Assembly: GCA_002189035.1 (NCBI GenBank)
Contig: NEEC01000023.1
Location: forward strand, 124,001-188,000
Length of the DNA stretch: 64,000 nt
Origin: Utricularia gibba
Lineage: Eukaryota > Streptophyta > Magnoliopsida > Lamiales > Lentibulariaceae
Reading direction: 5' to 3'
This document shows positions 36,637 to 48,697 of this stretch, piece after piece. The translations under genes were made by a program, and so were the position numbers. The stretch's first letter is position 1. Every line of letters begins with the position of its first letter. A model generated the notes under the pieces. The model was not told the DNA's origin. It saw only the letters and a program-made list of their open reading frames with translations, and ran no database searches.

Positions 36637-37256
36637 ATGATCTATTTTCCTTGTATACTATGTTATGTATACGTCCCAACCAATATTGTAATATTTAATT
36701 ATTGAAAAAAAGGAAATTAAGTGAAAATTAATAACTCTAATACTTGGCTCAGTATCAGGTTGTTACAATCGAATTCACCTAGTCATGTGTAAGACTAGGT
36801 AATGATTGAATTGACCACGTTTTCTATAATTATGAAATCGGTTGTATCTCATCTTATTATTCAAGAAGGTTTTTACTTTCATAATGAAATCACTTGAATT
36901 CTGGGGTACCTAATCAATTAAGTGGTTATAAATACCTTTAGTACATTGAATTTCTAAATATGGAGTTTTTTTGTTATTTTCGATTTACATTTAAAATATA
37001 CTGGATAAAAATGCATAATATACATGATTTATATATTGTAGATTCTGTTTGAATCATTTATTGCTTACTAGTAGAATCAATCTGTGTGAGGTATTCTTGT
37101 CTTTACTTGTTTGGATTACAATGACCTACTACACATATACATCAATCCTAATACTTTATGTCAGTCCTTGTGATAGGAGCCGACTGGGGTGTGTTATGGT
37201 TACAGTTAGGGGGTGCTTTCATCCCAAGGCTGGACCTGGGAGTAGCCACCCAGCCC

Positions 37257-37293
37257 TAGCAGAAGCAGAAGCAGAAGCAGAAGCAGAAGCAGC
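37257..37293. repeat. (AGCAGA)n hexanucleotide repeat
   Basis: About five to six copies of AGCAGA ending in AGCAGC. It lies 40-70 bp before a candidate start codon, so it would be in a 5' UTR if the next ORF is transcribed. Confidence 0.85.
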
Positions 37294-37328
37294 AACAGGG
37301 TGCATGTCTTTCTCTATCTAGCATTGCG

Positions 37329-37634
37329 ATGGATGGCCTCCTCCTCCTCCTCCTCCTCATAATTGCAGCAGTGACCAGTGAAGGTAACTCACACCCAGAG
37401 AAGAGAAGACGAAGAAGAAGAAGATTGCACATGCTAAAAGGAGCACAAGCTCCTTCATTAATGGTGGGGGACATTTCTCGCACATGCTTTGCCATCCAAT
37501 CAAAACCCCCTTCTCTCCACAGTCCCCCATCCCACTTCAGTTACCTCCACCATCACACACCCAAATATGAGAGTGTAAGGAATGGTGGGACAAACCATAA
37601 CGATGATGCTGAGTTTCCAATATGGGTGGAATGA
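37329..37634 (+). CDS. Candidate small secreted protein (unrecognised)
   Basis: A 101-codon ORF from ATG to stop. It begins MDGLLLLLLLIIAAVTSEG, a textbook signal peptide with a likely cleavage near residues 17-20. A basic tract (EKRRRRRRRLHML) follows, then a Ser/Pro/His-rich tail ending AEFPIWVE. Only one cysteine is present, so this is not a cysteine-rich peptide family; I see no CLE, IDA, RGF, PSY, EPF or RALF motif. The Leu and Arg tracts are encoded by CTC and AGA simple repeats, so the protein-like look may be a by-product of microsatellites. Confidence 0.3.
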   Translation: MDGLLLLLLLIIAAVTSEGNSHPEKRRRRRRRLHMLKGAQAPSLMVGDISRTCFAIQSKPPSLHSPPSHFSYLHHHTPKYESVRNGGTNHNDDAEFPIWVE

Positions 37635-38536
37635 CCTGATCCAAGAAAGGGTATAAAAACCTTAGGTATCTCACATCATTACAGAATGATGATGCAAATC
37701 TTAGTTTAGGCCTTTTAGGATTTAGGGTATAACATAAAGTCGTGAGAATTAAGTGTCCAAAGTAGATAATATCATATTAATAAAATGTGGATCCTTATAC
37801 TCACATGCATAGTTTGCTTGTTTCATATGTTTTGTGTGGAAGTAATCTGTAGGTCATTAGCTTGTATTGTGCTCTCAAATTTCAGATTTCTTATACATAA
37901 AATCATCAAGATTGAAAATTAAAAATAGATAATATCATAAGTCTTGACATTTATATTTTCAATGTGGGAGTGGTGAAGTATCTACATGTGGAAAGATAGT
38001 GGTAATTAAACAAAACTTAGGATGTATCTCATAAGATTTGATTAATGATATACTTTAATTATTTATATTTTAAAAAAGACAATTTTAAAACATTGGTAAA
38101 AATCTTTTTTCCAAAAATGGAATAACTGAATCTGGGAGATCGAACGAGTGAATGTACTACTTTTGGAGCTGGAGCTACAGAGAGGGAGATCCGTACGCAT
38201 CTCCTGGTACGAGGAAAGAAGACGGAACAGACATTACAGACTACAAAATCTAGGCTTATTTCAGTAACTGAGACCCCATCCACACTCTAATCTCACGTTC
38301 CGTTGTTCCTGTCTGGGAACTAAACAGACGCACGCAGCAGAATCATATCAAGAAATCCTCTAGTTTTAGAACATAAATTCAGCTTCCTGAGGTCAATTTT
38401 CTCTGTGTCTTCACCTCATCAAAGTGATGAGGATCGTGGGCGCCCATGACTGAAAAAGGAGTGAGCTTTGTTAACCAAATGGTGGTCGATGATATGAAAT
38501 GGGTTACCTGTTGTTCTCTTGGGGAACAATGAATAA
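37635..38536. other. Downstream spacer to the LRX stop
   Basis: AT-rich. The 250 bp before the LRX stop would be its 3' UTR on the minus strand. Nothing else seen. Confidence 0.4.
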
Positions 38537-40353
38537 TCAATAGAAAGGTGGGGGTGGGGGGGAGGCGTAAGATACTCCGATCACCGGAGGTAATGGACCT
38601 TGGAATGCAGGGGATGGGGGTGGAGGAGGGGAGTAATACAGGTACGGTGGGGGTGGTGAAGGTGATGGGGGAGGTTTGTAAATTGGTGGTTCTACACAGG
38701 GCAGCGGGGACGGTGGTGGAGGAGAGAGCAGGGGAGGCGGTGGGGATTGATATAGATAGATGGGGGGCGGTGGAGGCGGTGAACTGTAGTAGTAAGGAAC
38801 TGGAGGGGAGGTGATGGAACTGGCGGAGGAGGTGATGGAACTGGCGGAGGAGGTGGTGGAGGGGAATAAATTGGTGGGGGAGGCGATGGCGGTGGGGGTG
38901 AATAAACTGGTGGAGGAGGCGACGGTGGTGGGGGTGAATAGACTGGTGGAGGAGGCGACGGTGGTGGAGGGGAATAAATTGGTGGCGGAGGAGAATAAAC
39001 CGGTGGAGGAGGGAGAGAGTAAACCGGAGGTGGTGGCGATGGAGGCGGAGGGGAATAAATCGGAGGAGGGGGAGGTGGAGGCGGAGGTGGAGGCGGAGGT
39101 GGAGGTGGAGGCGGAGGCGGAGGCGAGGGGGGTGGAGGTGAGGGGACCGGCGGGGGTGGAGGTGAGGGACGAACAAAAGGCTTGCACTTGAAGGCACCAC
39201 AATGAAACCTCCTAGACAGAATTATCGAGCACTGAGATGCAGCCCTCTGTTTCGACCGAGCAGCCAAACAATTCTGCTGATCATCCACTGTCGCCAAATC
39301 CAAGCACACCGGCGGCTCTCCGGTGAAAAAGTTATACGAAAAGGTAAAATTCTCAAGATGAGGAAGCTCACAGACACTCGACGGAATCGTCCCAGTCAGA
39401 AAATTGTGGGCCACGTTCAACTGCTCTAAACTCTCCATTCCGCCGATGCTCTCCGGCAATGGTCCAACCAGATTATTGTAGCTTGCATCGAACACGGTCA
39501 CGTTCTTCAGAAGCCCAATCTCCGGCGGCAAGCACGATCTCAACCCACTGCTCATCAATATAATCTCATTCAACCTCGACATATTGCCAACACTCGCCGG
39601 AACGCAGCCATGGAACCCATTCGCCGCCGTGACGATGACGGAAACCGGCGAATTCCCAAAATTATCCGGTATCGTCGAGTTGAACCAATTGTGGTTGATG
39701 AAAATAGCATCTAGCGTCGGCTTATCGAAGAGCTCCGGCGGCACACTTCCTTCAAACTCATTATAACGAATGTCCAAGTACATTAACTGCGGCAAACTCA
39801 GAACAACACGTGGGAACTTCCCGGCGAACCTGTTGTTACTCAAATCAAGCTCAAACAGAATCTTCAAGTTCTCAAACTTTCTTGGAATTTTACCACAGAA
39901 ACGATTCGAATTAATGTGAAAAATCCCAAGATCTACAAGAAGACCCAACTCCTCCGGCAAATACCCAGCAATGTTCCCATGGTTCAAATCAATTCCAGCG
40001 ACTGTACGCACCGCCGGGTCATCAAGCGCCGCAGCACAGAAAACTCCCGTGTAGTTACAAACATCGGATCCAACCCAATTCTCAGTAAGATTCAAAGGAT
40101 CTGAAAGAATAGCCTCTTTCCACGCCTGCAACGCAATGTAAGCAGACCGAATCCTAGGGTTTTCAAAATGCAGAGAAGAATCAAGCGACACATTCTCCCC
40201 CCTGTCACCATACTCATCCAAGTAGTACAGCAGCTGCCTTTTCCTCACAAGCCCCGTCAATGGCCCATCCCCCAGCCCCCCAGCTTCACCCCAACAACAC
40301 AGAAAACCAAGAAACAACAGAAACGCAAACCTACAACAGTTACCAATCCTCAT
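38537..40353 (-). CDS. Leucine-rich repeat extensin (LRX), with a one-base frameshift in the extensin part
   Basis: Cell-wall LRR-extensin; LRX proteins bind RALF peptides and are cross-linked in the wall through their extensin tail. Single exon. Signal peptide: CCRFAFLLFLGFLCCWGEA. Then HFENPRIRSAYIALQAWKEA, the N-capping SDVCNYTGVFC, about ten LRRs (GIDLNHGNIAGYLPEELG, FELDLSNNRFAGKFP, LDIRYNEFEGSVPPELF), a cysteine hinge, and from about residue 398 a proline-rich extensin domain with repeated SPPPP, VYSPPPP and IYSPPPP. At the run 38805-38808 the frame slips. Read as written the protein ends at 38692 with an abrupt Arg/His-rich tail, while the next frame continues PYYYSSPPPPPPIYLYQ to a stop at 38537. 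One extra base there gives exactly 606 codons (605 aa). The LRR part is closer to vegetative LRX3/4/5 than to pollen PEX, but I am not certain of the subgroup. Confidence 0.9.
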
Positions 40354-43165
40354 CTCAGAGAAGCCCAGACATCATCAATCAAAACAAGAACACAACAAAT
40401 GCCACCACCTTTGGGCACCAAACAGAGCAAAAGACCTCGACCCAGAAGGCGCCCTCACGGCAAAGACACTTTGGAAGCCGAAGCGGCGCAATGGGGATCC
40501 GCAGTTAAGGAAAGAAGGGTTTTTTGTATGCGCTCCTGAAGTGGATTTGTGCGGAAGAAGAGCATTTTATTTTACAGCTAATCACAGCTCAGAGCTCGCC
40601 CCTCTTTACTTCCCCTCCATGCAACGCATTAACTCTTAACTCGCCCCATCGGTTGTTATTCTTATTTCTTAATAATAAATAAACTTGCATTTAATGCCCC
40701 GCTTGCTTTATTGCATATAATTAAATAAATTAATATTATCATTAAACGCAACCTTAATACCATGATGCCATTCAAACGCAAATAAAAACACCCATTCATC
40801 AATTTCTTATTATTAGTGAAACAAATCAATAAAATAGAGAAGAAAAGGAGGGACATTATTGAAAACAAATTTGTTTAATAAAATACTTATTTTGTGGTAA
40901 TATTAATATCTAATTTTAATAACAAAAATTTATATGAAATGTAGATATATCGTCAAATGCAATATAGAATAGATTTGGAACATCATTATCAAATTACTTC
41001 CAGTAAAGAAGTTAAAATCTAAAGGTTTGTTTGGGAATATTTCTAATTCTAGAAAATTATTTTATAAAATAAAATATTCTTTATTAAATATGAATGAATT
41101 TTACTCCACAAAATAACTGAATACCTACATCTTTGAATTGTTGGAATCATTTTTTTAGAAATTTTTAACACAATAAAATTTAATATTCACTCCTAAAAAA
41201 CTATTTGTGTTTCTGAAGGCAAGTAAGTCCAATTCAGTCACGCTCATTCCCAATCAATTCAACTCATAAATAAATACTAATTAAGATTTGATGGCCCGTT
41301 ATCATACCCCCTCTTTCATTGCTTCAATTTCCAGAATTTAATAAATAATAAAATCTAAATCAGTACATGTATGGGTACTGTTTTGTGTAAGTATAGGGAT
41401 ACTATAAATGGTAGTGAAACGTGTTTAAATAGAGTGACGTTTTTTTTATAAAGTAGAAAACACAAAAACATAAGAATTACATAAAAATATAGATCGTGAT
41501 ATTTGATATCAAAGTCAAATTATGATGTCTGCTAATATTAGAAAACACAAGGATGATGAATGACTACAGTATTGTGGGTATAACATAAAATGTGCTAGAT
41601 TAACAATCTATTTGAATTGAAGGTAAAAAGTAAATAAAAAAAGAAAAAGTATTTAATTATTTACCGTGGGTGTGGGGGAAGGACCACGATAAGGGAGTAG
41701 TTGTTTTTAATTATTTATTGTATTTTAGCTTTTGTTTTCGTGATAAAGAGAGTACCGAATTGAATAGACATCCTATCCTATCCTTGTTTACTTCCCTCCC
41801 ACGTGATTCAAATCAATGGCTCTGCTCTCCTCTCCGGTACGGTCGCGGTACTCCCTTTTTCTTTTCCAAAATCAAAATTCTTTTCCACCAAACTTTGATT
41901 TTCATTCGTCAACACCCCCAATGTCAATTCCTATTTCATACAGATTTCACTTATTTTATTCCGTATTCCCATTTCATAAAAATTATTCAAAAAAAGAGTA
42001 CAAAACATAGACTCATATAGACTCCACAACTCACCCTGCGCGGCATAGATGGAATGTATTAAAACAAATAATTTCATGTCGAGAAATAAAAATGAAATAT
42101 TTAAGCATATAAAAAATTATAAATCAATAGTAATTTGTTTAAGTTAATTCTTTTTATATAATTTATATATTTTTATATACTTGAATTTTAGGTGTTCAAT
42201 TGATTGGATCATAAATTTCAATATCCTCATTTTCCGCATCCCAAAGGAGAGGGAGGGAGTGATGAAGAGGATTTTAGAGGGAGGTGGGTGGTGTATGTAG
42301 TTAATCATCTTTAATTTCGCTGTCTTTCCTTTTCTTCCCGAGAATCTGTCTAGTGATCCCCCTCGTCGTTTTCATGGCCAGCTTTGGAGCTTTTTCTTTC
42401 AACGACGCCGAGGTCGAGCTCGCCTTTGAATGGAGAACTGAACAACCACTCCCATCTCGCCTCAATTCCAACCTGGATTTTCCACTCCACTCTTCATTCT
42501 CATGATAGCTCACATTTTACCATTTATATCTCTAAATTTTTATAATTCTTTTTTTTTTTTTAAAAAAGACCTGTTTCTAGAGCTTTCAAGTAATTGTGAT
42601 GTGGGAGAAGGTATGTTTTGTTTTTATAATTTCTAAAAGTGGTTTTTTTTTTTTTAATTTTGAAGATTTAATCTTTAATCGTTTGATAGTAAAATTAAAA
42701 ATCCAAATTCTATAATTAATTTCTGAAATTATTTAATTCTTGAATAAAAAATTAATTAAAAAATATTTTTTAATTTATTTTTAAAATACATTTATTTCAT
42801 AATTTTTAAAATATGTCATAAATTTTATAATATAATTTTATGTTATCTTGCAAAACAGTTTTATAATTATTCACATACTTTTAAAATTGATTCTATTCTA
42901 TATAATTCGAAATATAACTTCAAAAATTATGATGATTCATCCACTACACAGATCCATTTTCTTTGCGGGTACCGGTTCAACTGGTACGATCCCGGGGTTA
43001 ATCACCGGTTTGAAAACTTATTTTAAAAGCAGAGAAATTATTTCAAAAACCGGGCCAGATTTCTTGGGAAGCCCATAAAAGCACAATCTTTCTAGGCCCA
43101 ATATTTGAATTTTTCAGAACCCAAGAAGATAAAGAGAGGAGATACACCTTGAACCTTCAACGAGA
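40354..43165. other. LRX promoter and AT-rich spacer to FLN1
   Basis: 40354-40560 is probably the LRX leader; 40640-42250 is AT-rich without genes, with a G-box-like CACGTG at 41800. At 42300-42515 there is a short island of average composition, open on both strands: minus 70 codons, basic (TTRGITRQILGKKRKD); plus from 42374, 43 codons (MASFGAFSFNDAEVELAFE). Neither is recognised. 42550-42930 is again AT-rich. CGGGCC, GCCCAT and GGCCCA words at 43050-43100 probably belong to the FLN1 promoter. Confidence 0.4.
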
Positions 43166-44685
43166 ATGGCGACTCTGCATCTCCTTCTCTACTCTTCAGC
43201 TCCTGTTGCCTACAATACTACCAAATTCTCCGGTTTCGACACTCTGTTCGTGCGCCGTAAGGAGCCTCCTAGAGCCTCAAACGACGGCGCCTCCTCCACT
43301 TCCGCTGCAACCACCGTCAAGCGCGGCCGCAAGAAACCCCTCTCTGTTAACAAGAGGACAAAGGGGCCAGTAAAAAAATCTGCCGACTCCGAAAAAATTG
43401 ACGATGATGAGCTATCGGATTATGATGACGGGATCGATTTTCCGTACGATGATCCGCCGTTGGTGTGTTGTTTCGGTGCTGCGAAGAAGGAATTTATACC
43501 TACAGTTCGAGTTGCGCCGGAGCAGATGGATCCGGATATTTACTCCCAATGGAAAATGCTTCAGTGGAATCCGCCGGAGTTTGTGCGGGCTCCCGGAGGC
43601 CCACCCTCGAATGTCGCCATTGCACATGTGCGGCTGGGTGGCCGTGCTGCGTTTATGGGTAAGCTTGGAAAAGATGATTTTGGCGATGAATTGCTGTTGA
43701 TGATGAATAAGGAGAAAGTTCAGACACGGGGTGTGCGAATTGATGATCAATTTAGAACTGCTTGTAGTTTTATGAAGATTAGGGTTGAAGAAGGCAGAAT
43801 GTGGGCCGAGAACTCAAAGGATTCCGCAGAGGATTCCTTAGTATCATCTGAGCTGAACCTCGCCGTCCTCAAAGAGGTAATCCAGACCTTCAGTTTTTCG
43901 AATGCCTGTTTCAAAATCTACTCGAGTGTGCTTGATGAACTTCTGAACTCCGTTTTCTGAACTTTTTTGGTGATCATTTCTTCCTTTTCCAGGCCAGGAT
44001 GTTCCATTTCAACTCCGAAGTGCTTACATCACCTTCAATGCGGCGCACCTTGTTCAAAGCGATAGCAAGATCAAAAAGCTTCGGTGGCCTCATATTCTTC
44101 GACTTGAATCTGCCATTACAATTGTGGGAGTCACGAGATGCAACCCGGGACCTGATAAACGAAGCCTGGGAGAAAGCAGACATCATCGAGTTAACAAGAC
44201 AAGAACTGGAGTTTCTCCTAGATGAACAGCACTACGAAAGAAAAAGGAAATACAGGGCTGAATACTACGCCGATAACTATGAGCAAACCAAGAGCCGAAG
44301 GAACTACTATCACTACACCCGCGATGAGATATCCCCGTTGTGGCACGGTGGATTGAAGCTGCTGCTAGTTACAGACGGGACTCTGCGAATCCACTACTAC
44401 TCCCCCGATTTCGATGGGGTCGTTGTTGGGACGGAGGACGTGCTGATAACACCATATACCTGCGATAGAACTGGCTCCGGGGATGCGCTTGTTGCTGGGA
44501 TCATGAGGAAGCTCATGTCGCACCAGGAAATGTTTGAGAACGAGGATGTGTTGCAGAGGCAACTCCGATTCGCCATCGCCGCCGGGATCATAGCCCAGTG
44601 GACGATCGGAGGCGTGCGGGGTTTTCCGACGGAGAGTGCTACTCAGAACCTCAAGGAGCAGGTTTATGTGCCTTCTATGTGGTAG
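43166..44685 (+). CDS. FLN1: Fructokinase-like protein 1, plastid RNA polymerase-associated (FLN1/PAP6)
   Basis: pfkB-fold protein that is part of the plastid-encoded RNA polymerase complex and is needed for plastid transcription and chloroplast development; it binds thioredoxin z in Arabidopsis. Two exons, 43166-43876 and 43993-44685; 1404 nt, 467 aa (Arabidopsis FLN1 is about 471). Transit peptide rich in S/T/R, then a basic segment (KRGRKKPLSVNKRTKGPVKK) and an acidic segment (DDDELSDYDDGIDFPYDD). pfkB core: FVRAPGGPPSNVAIAHVRLGG, GKDDFGDELLLMMN, FHFNSEVLTSP, FFDLNLPLQLW. The catalytic GAGD motif of true sugar kinases reads GSGD (398-401). This agrees with FLN proteins acting structurally rather than as kinases. 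The C-terminus TESATQNLKEQVYVPSMW is the FLN1 end. Confidence 0.95.
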
Positions 44686-44895
44686 CCACGCGCTGGCAAC
44701 TCCACTTCTTGTATTATTAGAATATTGAATAATATTCATATTAAAATTTTAATTAATTTCGTAATTTTTTATTTAAAATCTGGGTATAAAAATTGTATAT
44801 AATTAAATTGAAAAGTAGAAAAATATGCGATTGGATTTGCGCTTCTGGATCGAAGCCTTGGGGACGAAGCAGAGAGTTGTTGGTTAGGGCAGAAG

Positions 44896-45606
44896 ATGGT
44901 GAAGGTGGCTTCCTTCTTTGCGATGTCGTTCGGCGCTTTTCTTTTCTTCCAGACAATGGACAAGGTCCATGTTTGGATGGCTCTTCGCGCGGATGAGCAG
45001 GTGTGTGATTTGACTTCCCGTCCCATTTCTAGAGTGTATATGTTCATTGATTTGTGATGGGTATTTGATGCGGTAGTGAATCTTTGATTCAATTTGAGGA
45101 GGGGTTTCAATAGGAAAGTTCTATATCCCCGCCGATTGGAAGATAGGGCTTCGGTGCTTCATTCTGAAGCCGCTTCACTTTTTCACCTATTTTACATCGA
45201 CTTGGATTGGGGGTTGTTATGGTTTTATTTTGATGCGGGGGATGATTAAGTTTTCAAATTATGTCGTTTTAGGATTTTTTTTGTTTGAATTAATCCACAA
45301 GCATGGAATTGTGGAGCTTTTTAGGCACTCTTTTCGTCCACAGTTAAGAGGAATGGGATCGGGGATTGTTTTCTGCCCAATGCTTGGCGCTGCTTCTAAT
45401 CTGGTTGTGATTGTTTTAGTCGCGATAGTCGATAGGGGCTTCTTCTAGCATTTTTCAGAGCTGTAGTGTTTGGTGCCAAAGGTTACTCCTTGTTATCAGT
45501 TGCTCCAATTCTAATGCAGAGGGAGAAAATTGAGAGAGAGGCAGAGATAAAGCGAATGAGGGAAGAATTGTACCAGGAACAGAGAGAGAAAGGGCCTCTT
45601 GCCTGA
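44896..45606 (+). CDS. 63-aa single-pass membrane protein of a conserved plant type
   Basis: Two exons: 44896-45000 (MVKVASFFAMSFGAFLFFQ then TMDKVHVWMALRADEQ) and 45520-45606 (REKIEREAEIKRMREELYQ, ending EQREKGPLA), joined in phase with good GT and AG signals. The first half is one hydrophobic helix; the second is a charged helix. Small proteins of this build are found across plants without assigned function. A mitochondrial or other organelle membrane location is possible but not shown. It begins about 210 bp after the FLN1 stop on the same strand and is too short and too split to be found by ORF length. Confidence 0.7.
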
Positions 45607-46270
45607 GCGGCTTGCTGCAAGATGTTAGAACTCGGTTAAGCCTGTAATAGACTTGTGGTCTACTTATTTTGACGTTTGAGTGGCAAAATCGTGACCCATC
45701 ATAGAGCTGATGATGAAAATGGCTTGTTGGCTCTCTTGATCATCATCCTGAAAATGGTTTACCTACTTGTTCATGGATGTCTTGGAGTTTGATCAGTATT
45801 GTGGCGTGAAACCTTGGCTGATCTTTAATAATATGCCTCATTTGCTTATTCTACTAGTGGCTTTGGTTGCCTATTTCTTCTTTCTATCATTGTTTTTTTT
45901 TCAGGGTGTGCCTCATTAGTAGCCAAAAGGCCTTGCTATATAAGCAACAGATATGAGTTTCTTTCTACTCGTTCACTGTTGAAGCTGCAAGGATCACTGC
46001 GAGTGAGTAGCAGGGACCATTTGCACAATTATTATGTACTTCTCATCATTATGTTGGTGCGAGTCTTTTATCGTGTAACACTGCAGCAATTCATGGTGCA
46101 TTGAAAATGGAAACAGTGACAGCCGGCCAGTCTCTGCGGTTCCCACTGCAGGGCATGTGCTGAAATATGGCATTAACGTTCGTGCATTATCTTCAAAACA
46201 GAGGAGATGGTTTGAACTACAAAGCAATTGGGATGTAAACATCACACACAACAGGTGTTTTCTGTAGGCT
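45607..46270. other. Convergent 3' regions
   Basis: Between the 63-aa gene and the BAP31-like stop; both 3' UTRs are likely here. Nothing else seen. Confidence 0.4.
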
Positions 46271-47591
46271 TCAAATCCGGTAACCAGTGAACTGTTTCTG
46301 CAGTCTCTCGTTATCTTCGAGCAGTCTATCGTACTCGAGGAAAAGTTCATGCTTTGTTTTCCTGAGAGCTTCTATTTCAGATTCAGCAGATTCAAATCTC
46401 TTTTCCTTCTCATCTGATTCCAGCTTCAGCTTCTTCAAATTCTCTGTCAAACCAGATACTTCATTTCTTAGTTGCCTGACTTCAGCAGCAGCTCTTTCCC
46501 CTTTCTCCTTCAGCTGTAACTTCTCTTTTTCAAGCCTCTCCACAACATCCTTCGACACTCCGGAGTTGCTCCTCAGTTTTATGAGTTTATGCATGTAGTG
46601 GTGGATGCGATCGATCAAAAATCCAAGGAAAAGAGTAAATCCTGCAACATCAGCATCCTTATGCTCAAAGAACCAGTTTCTAAGATCAATGAAGACCGGC
46701 TCACGCTTATAACACTATTTCTCAAGCAAGCAAACAGTGGACTCGTATCAACACAAAAAACATACAAAAGTAGTGAAGGGGATCTTAACACGACCCCTTC
46801 ACCAAATTCACAGCACAAACTTTCTTGATATTCTAGGGCTTGTTCTGAGCTTAACTTGCTTTAAGCATGAATCAATTGATGAATAATATAACAACGACAA
46901 AGGAGATGAATCAAAGATTCGAATAGGAATCATAAGCACCAAGCCATCCGAATAACATCATAATGGAAAACTTATCAGTACAGAGAACTAGCATCAAGAC
47001 ATGCCAAGCAAGGCAAAAAAATCAAGGTTTAACAGCAATTCATGACTACATAATTGAAGCCCACATGAACTAAAGTAAAGTTAAGGGAATGGGGATTTAC
47101 CAATACAAGATAGCTTCAGCCAAATAATAAACGAGAAGGTTCAAGATTTAGTAGCACAAATCACAAGAGGGTATGAAGGAAACTAATGCCATCCAAAGTA
47201 ACGATGAAAAAAATGACAAATTTATCAGCACAGGCGAGCAACAGCATCCTCAAGAAAACAGGCAAGAGTGCAGGTGATGAACCAAGAAGCCAAATTTTGG
47301 CAGCAGCTCACCCATGAGAGTAGCCTCGAGCAAATTGGTCCTCCAGAGAACTTGATCCATGGGAGTCATGGTGCCATGTTTTGCACCCTTGTTTTGAATC
47401 TTGAGAATGCTGAACAAATTTGATAGAAGAATAGTGAAAATGGTACCAGCAATCGTCAAAACCGTGGCCTTTCTCATCTTTACTTGATCCAAACATTTCA
47501 TTACCAAATCCCTAAAAGGCCCTATTTTCACCACTAAAAGAAACGCCGCCACACCCTCTGAGCAGACAACCAAGAAGAACAAGGGAATCAT
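46271..47591 (-). CDS. B-cell receptor-associated protein 31-like (BAP31-like) ER membrane protein
   Basis: Multi-pass ER membrane protein of the BAP31/Yet family, implicated in ER export and quality control. Exons 47591-47312 and 46641-46271; 651 nt, 216 aa. N-terminal half: three membrane segments (MIPLFFLVVCSEGVAAFLL; ATVLTIAGTIFTILLSNLF; TLFLGFLIDRIHHYMHKL) with the family motif GTMTPMDQVLWRTNLLEA. C-terminal half: a coiled coil (VERLEKEKLQLKEKGERA ... ELFLEYDRLLEDNERLQKQ). It lacks the classical C-terminal KKXX signal and ends FTGYRI. The start at 47591 is preferred over an in-frame ATG five codons upstream because the family begins MI-LLFL. Confidence 0.92.
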
Positions 47592-48697
47592 CTTCCGTTT
47601 ACTCAATGAAGATCAACTACGGTTGAATCCCACAACACTTTCTAGAGGGAACTTTCTTCTAAAACACCATCAATCGAAATCAATAAACCCTTATAAAAAA
47701 AAGGTACTTCAGTCCTCAACAACGATACGGAGCAACAGATGAAAAAAGGAAGGATTTTAAATCTTCCAACATATAAGCAAGATAGGGGAAATGAGACTGG
47801 GGAGGAATTAAAGCTACAGTCTGCAAGACATCTAGGCGCCAACAAATTTAATGCGTCTACGAATTCTAACTCATTAACACTTTGACTGCAAATCCCAACT
47901 CATTAACCCCAGAAAAAGAAAAAAAAAACACAACGGCAGCTGGAGATCTGCAAAAAGCAGACACCAACAGAGGTGAATACCACTGCGATTCTTTTCTCAA
48001 TCAGGCAGTGTACATTACACAATTGACGCTACAAAGCAGAAGCAGAGGTCTTTCGTTTCCGCCACTGCGACAGGAGGGGTTTAATGGAGGAATTTAGCGT
48101 CCAGCGCTGCCGGCGAGCGTCCTCGCGCCGGCGGCGTGTGGGAGTATTCCCCACTCCGGCCCAATACTTGTCCAATGTAGGTCGGCCCAAAAGACCTTTG
48201 CTCCATTGTACGTGTGCGGAATAAAAATTTAAAGAAAAAAAAAACTATGTAATAATCATCTTTTCATTTTAATCATATAATATGTATTTATTTAAATATA
48301 ATTACTTTAATTATATTATTAATTAAAATATACTGTAAAGTGTAAATCACCTACACGTTGTATTAGCTATCTTTTTGAACAGTTTGGTCAAATTCTATGT
48401 ATCGAGGTAAAAAGGCTTAAAAGGTTAAAAAAGCTGAGGACTTCGAAGGAAAATTTCATGAGAAACTTGGTGACGACGAAGGGGAATAGTCAACGGCAAC
48501 CGGTGGTTCCGGTCAAGCAATGATGAAGGCTTTTCGACGATCTCTTCTTCTTCCTCGTTCTTTTAACACCATCCCTTCTTCTCAGCTTTTCATTTCTCAT
48601 CTTACAGTTGTTTTCTTGAGCTTCTTATATTGAAGCTCTTTTCGATCTGTAGCCCGTTGTTTCTAGGTTTTCATTCTCCCGTCTCCTCAAAGAAAGA
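47592..48697. other. Divergent promoter region between BAP31-like and RIN4-like genes
   Basis: Holds the leaders of two divergently transcribed genes. The GC-rich block at 48085-48190 carries two GGCCCA (site II) words. 48230-48360 is AT-rich. 48480-48697 looks like the RIN4-like 5' UTR, rich in CTTCTT. Confidence 0.4.
48158..48189. promoter_or_regulatory. Pair of site II (GGCCCA) elements
   Basis: GGCCCA at 48158-48163 and again at 48184-48189, 26 bp apart, in the GC-rich part of the divergent promoter. Confidence 0.45.

Larger units (their letters stand above)
33877..37328. other. Long AT-rich gene-poor spacer
   Basis: About 3.4 kb dominated by A/T tracts, with short simple repeats (listed separately). 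ORFs are short and biased by composition. No transposon termini or tRNA-like folds were recognised. From about 37180 to 37320 the composition becomes balanced and may be the leader of the small ORF that follows. Confidence 0.45.

Noticed and set aside
38811..39191. Plus-strand Glu/Val-rich ORF of 126 codons
   Set aside because: Antisense shadow of the proline repeats of the LRX extensin domain.
42301..42513. 70-codon basic ORF on the minus strand, and a 43-codon ORF opposite
   Set aside because: Both strands are open in a short non-AT-rich island; neither has recognisable content, so neither is called as a gene.
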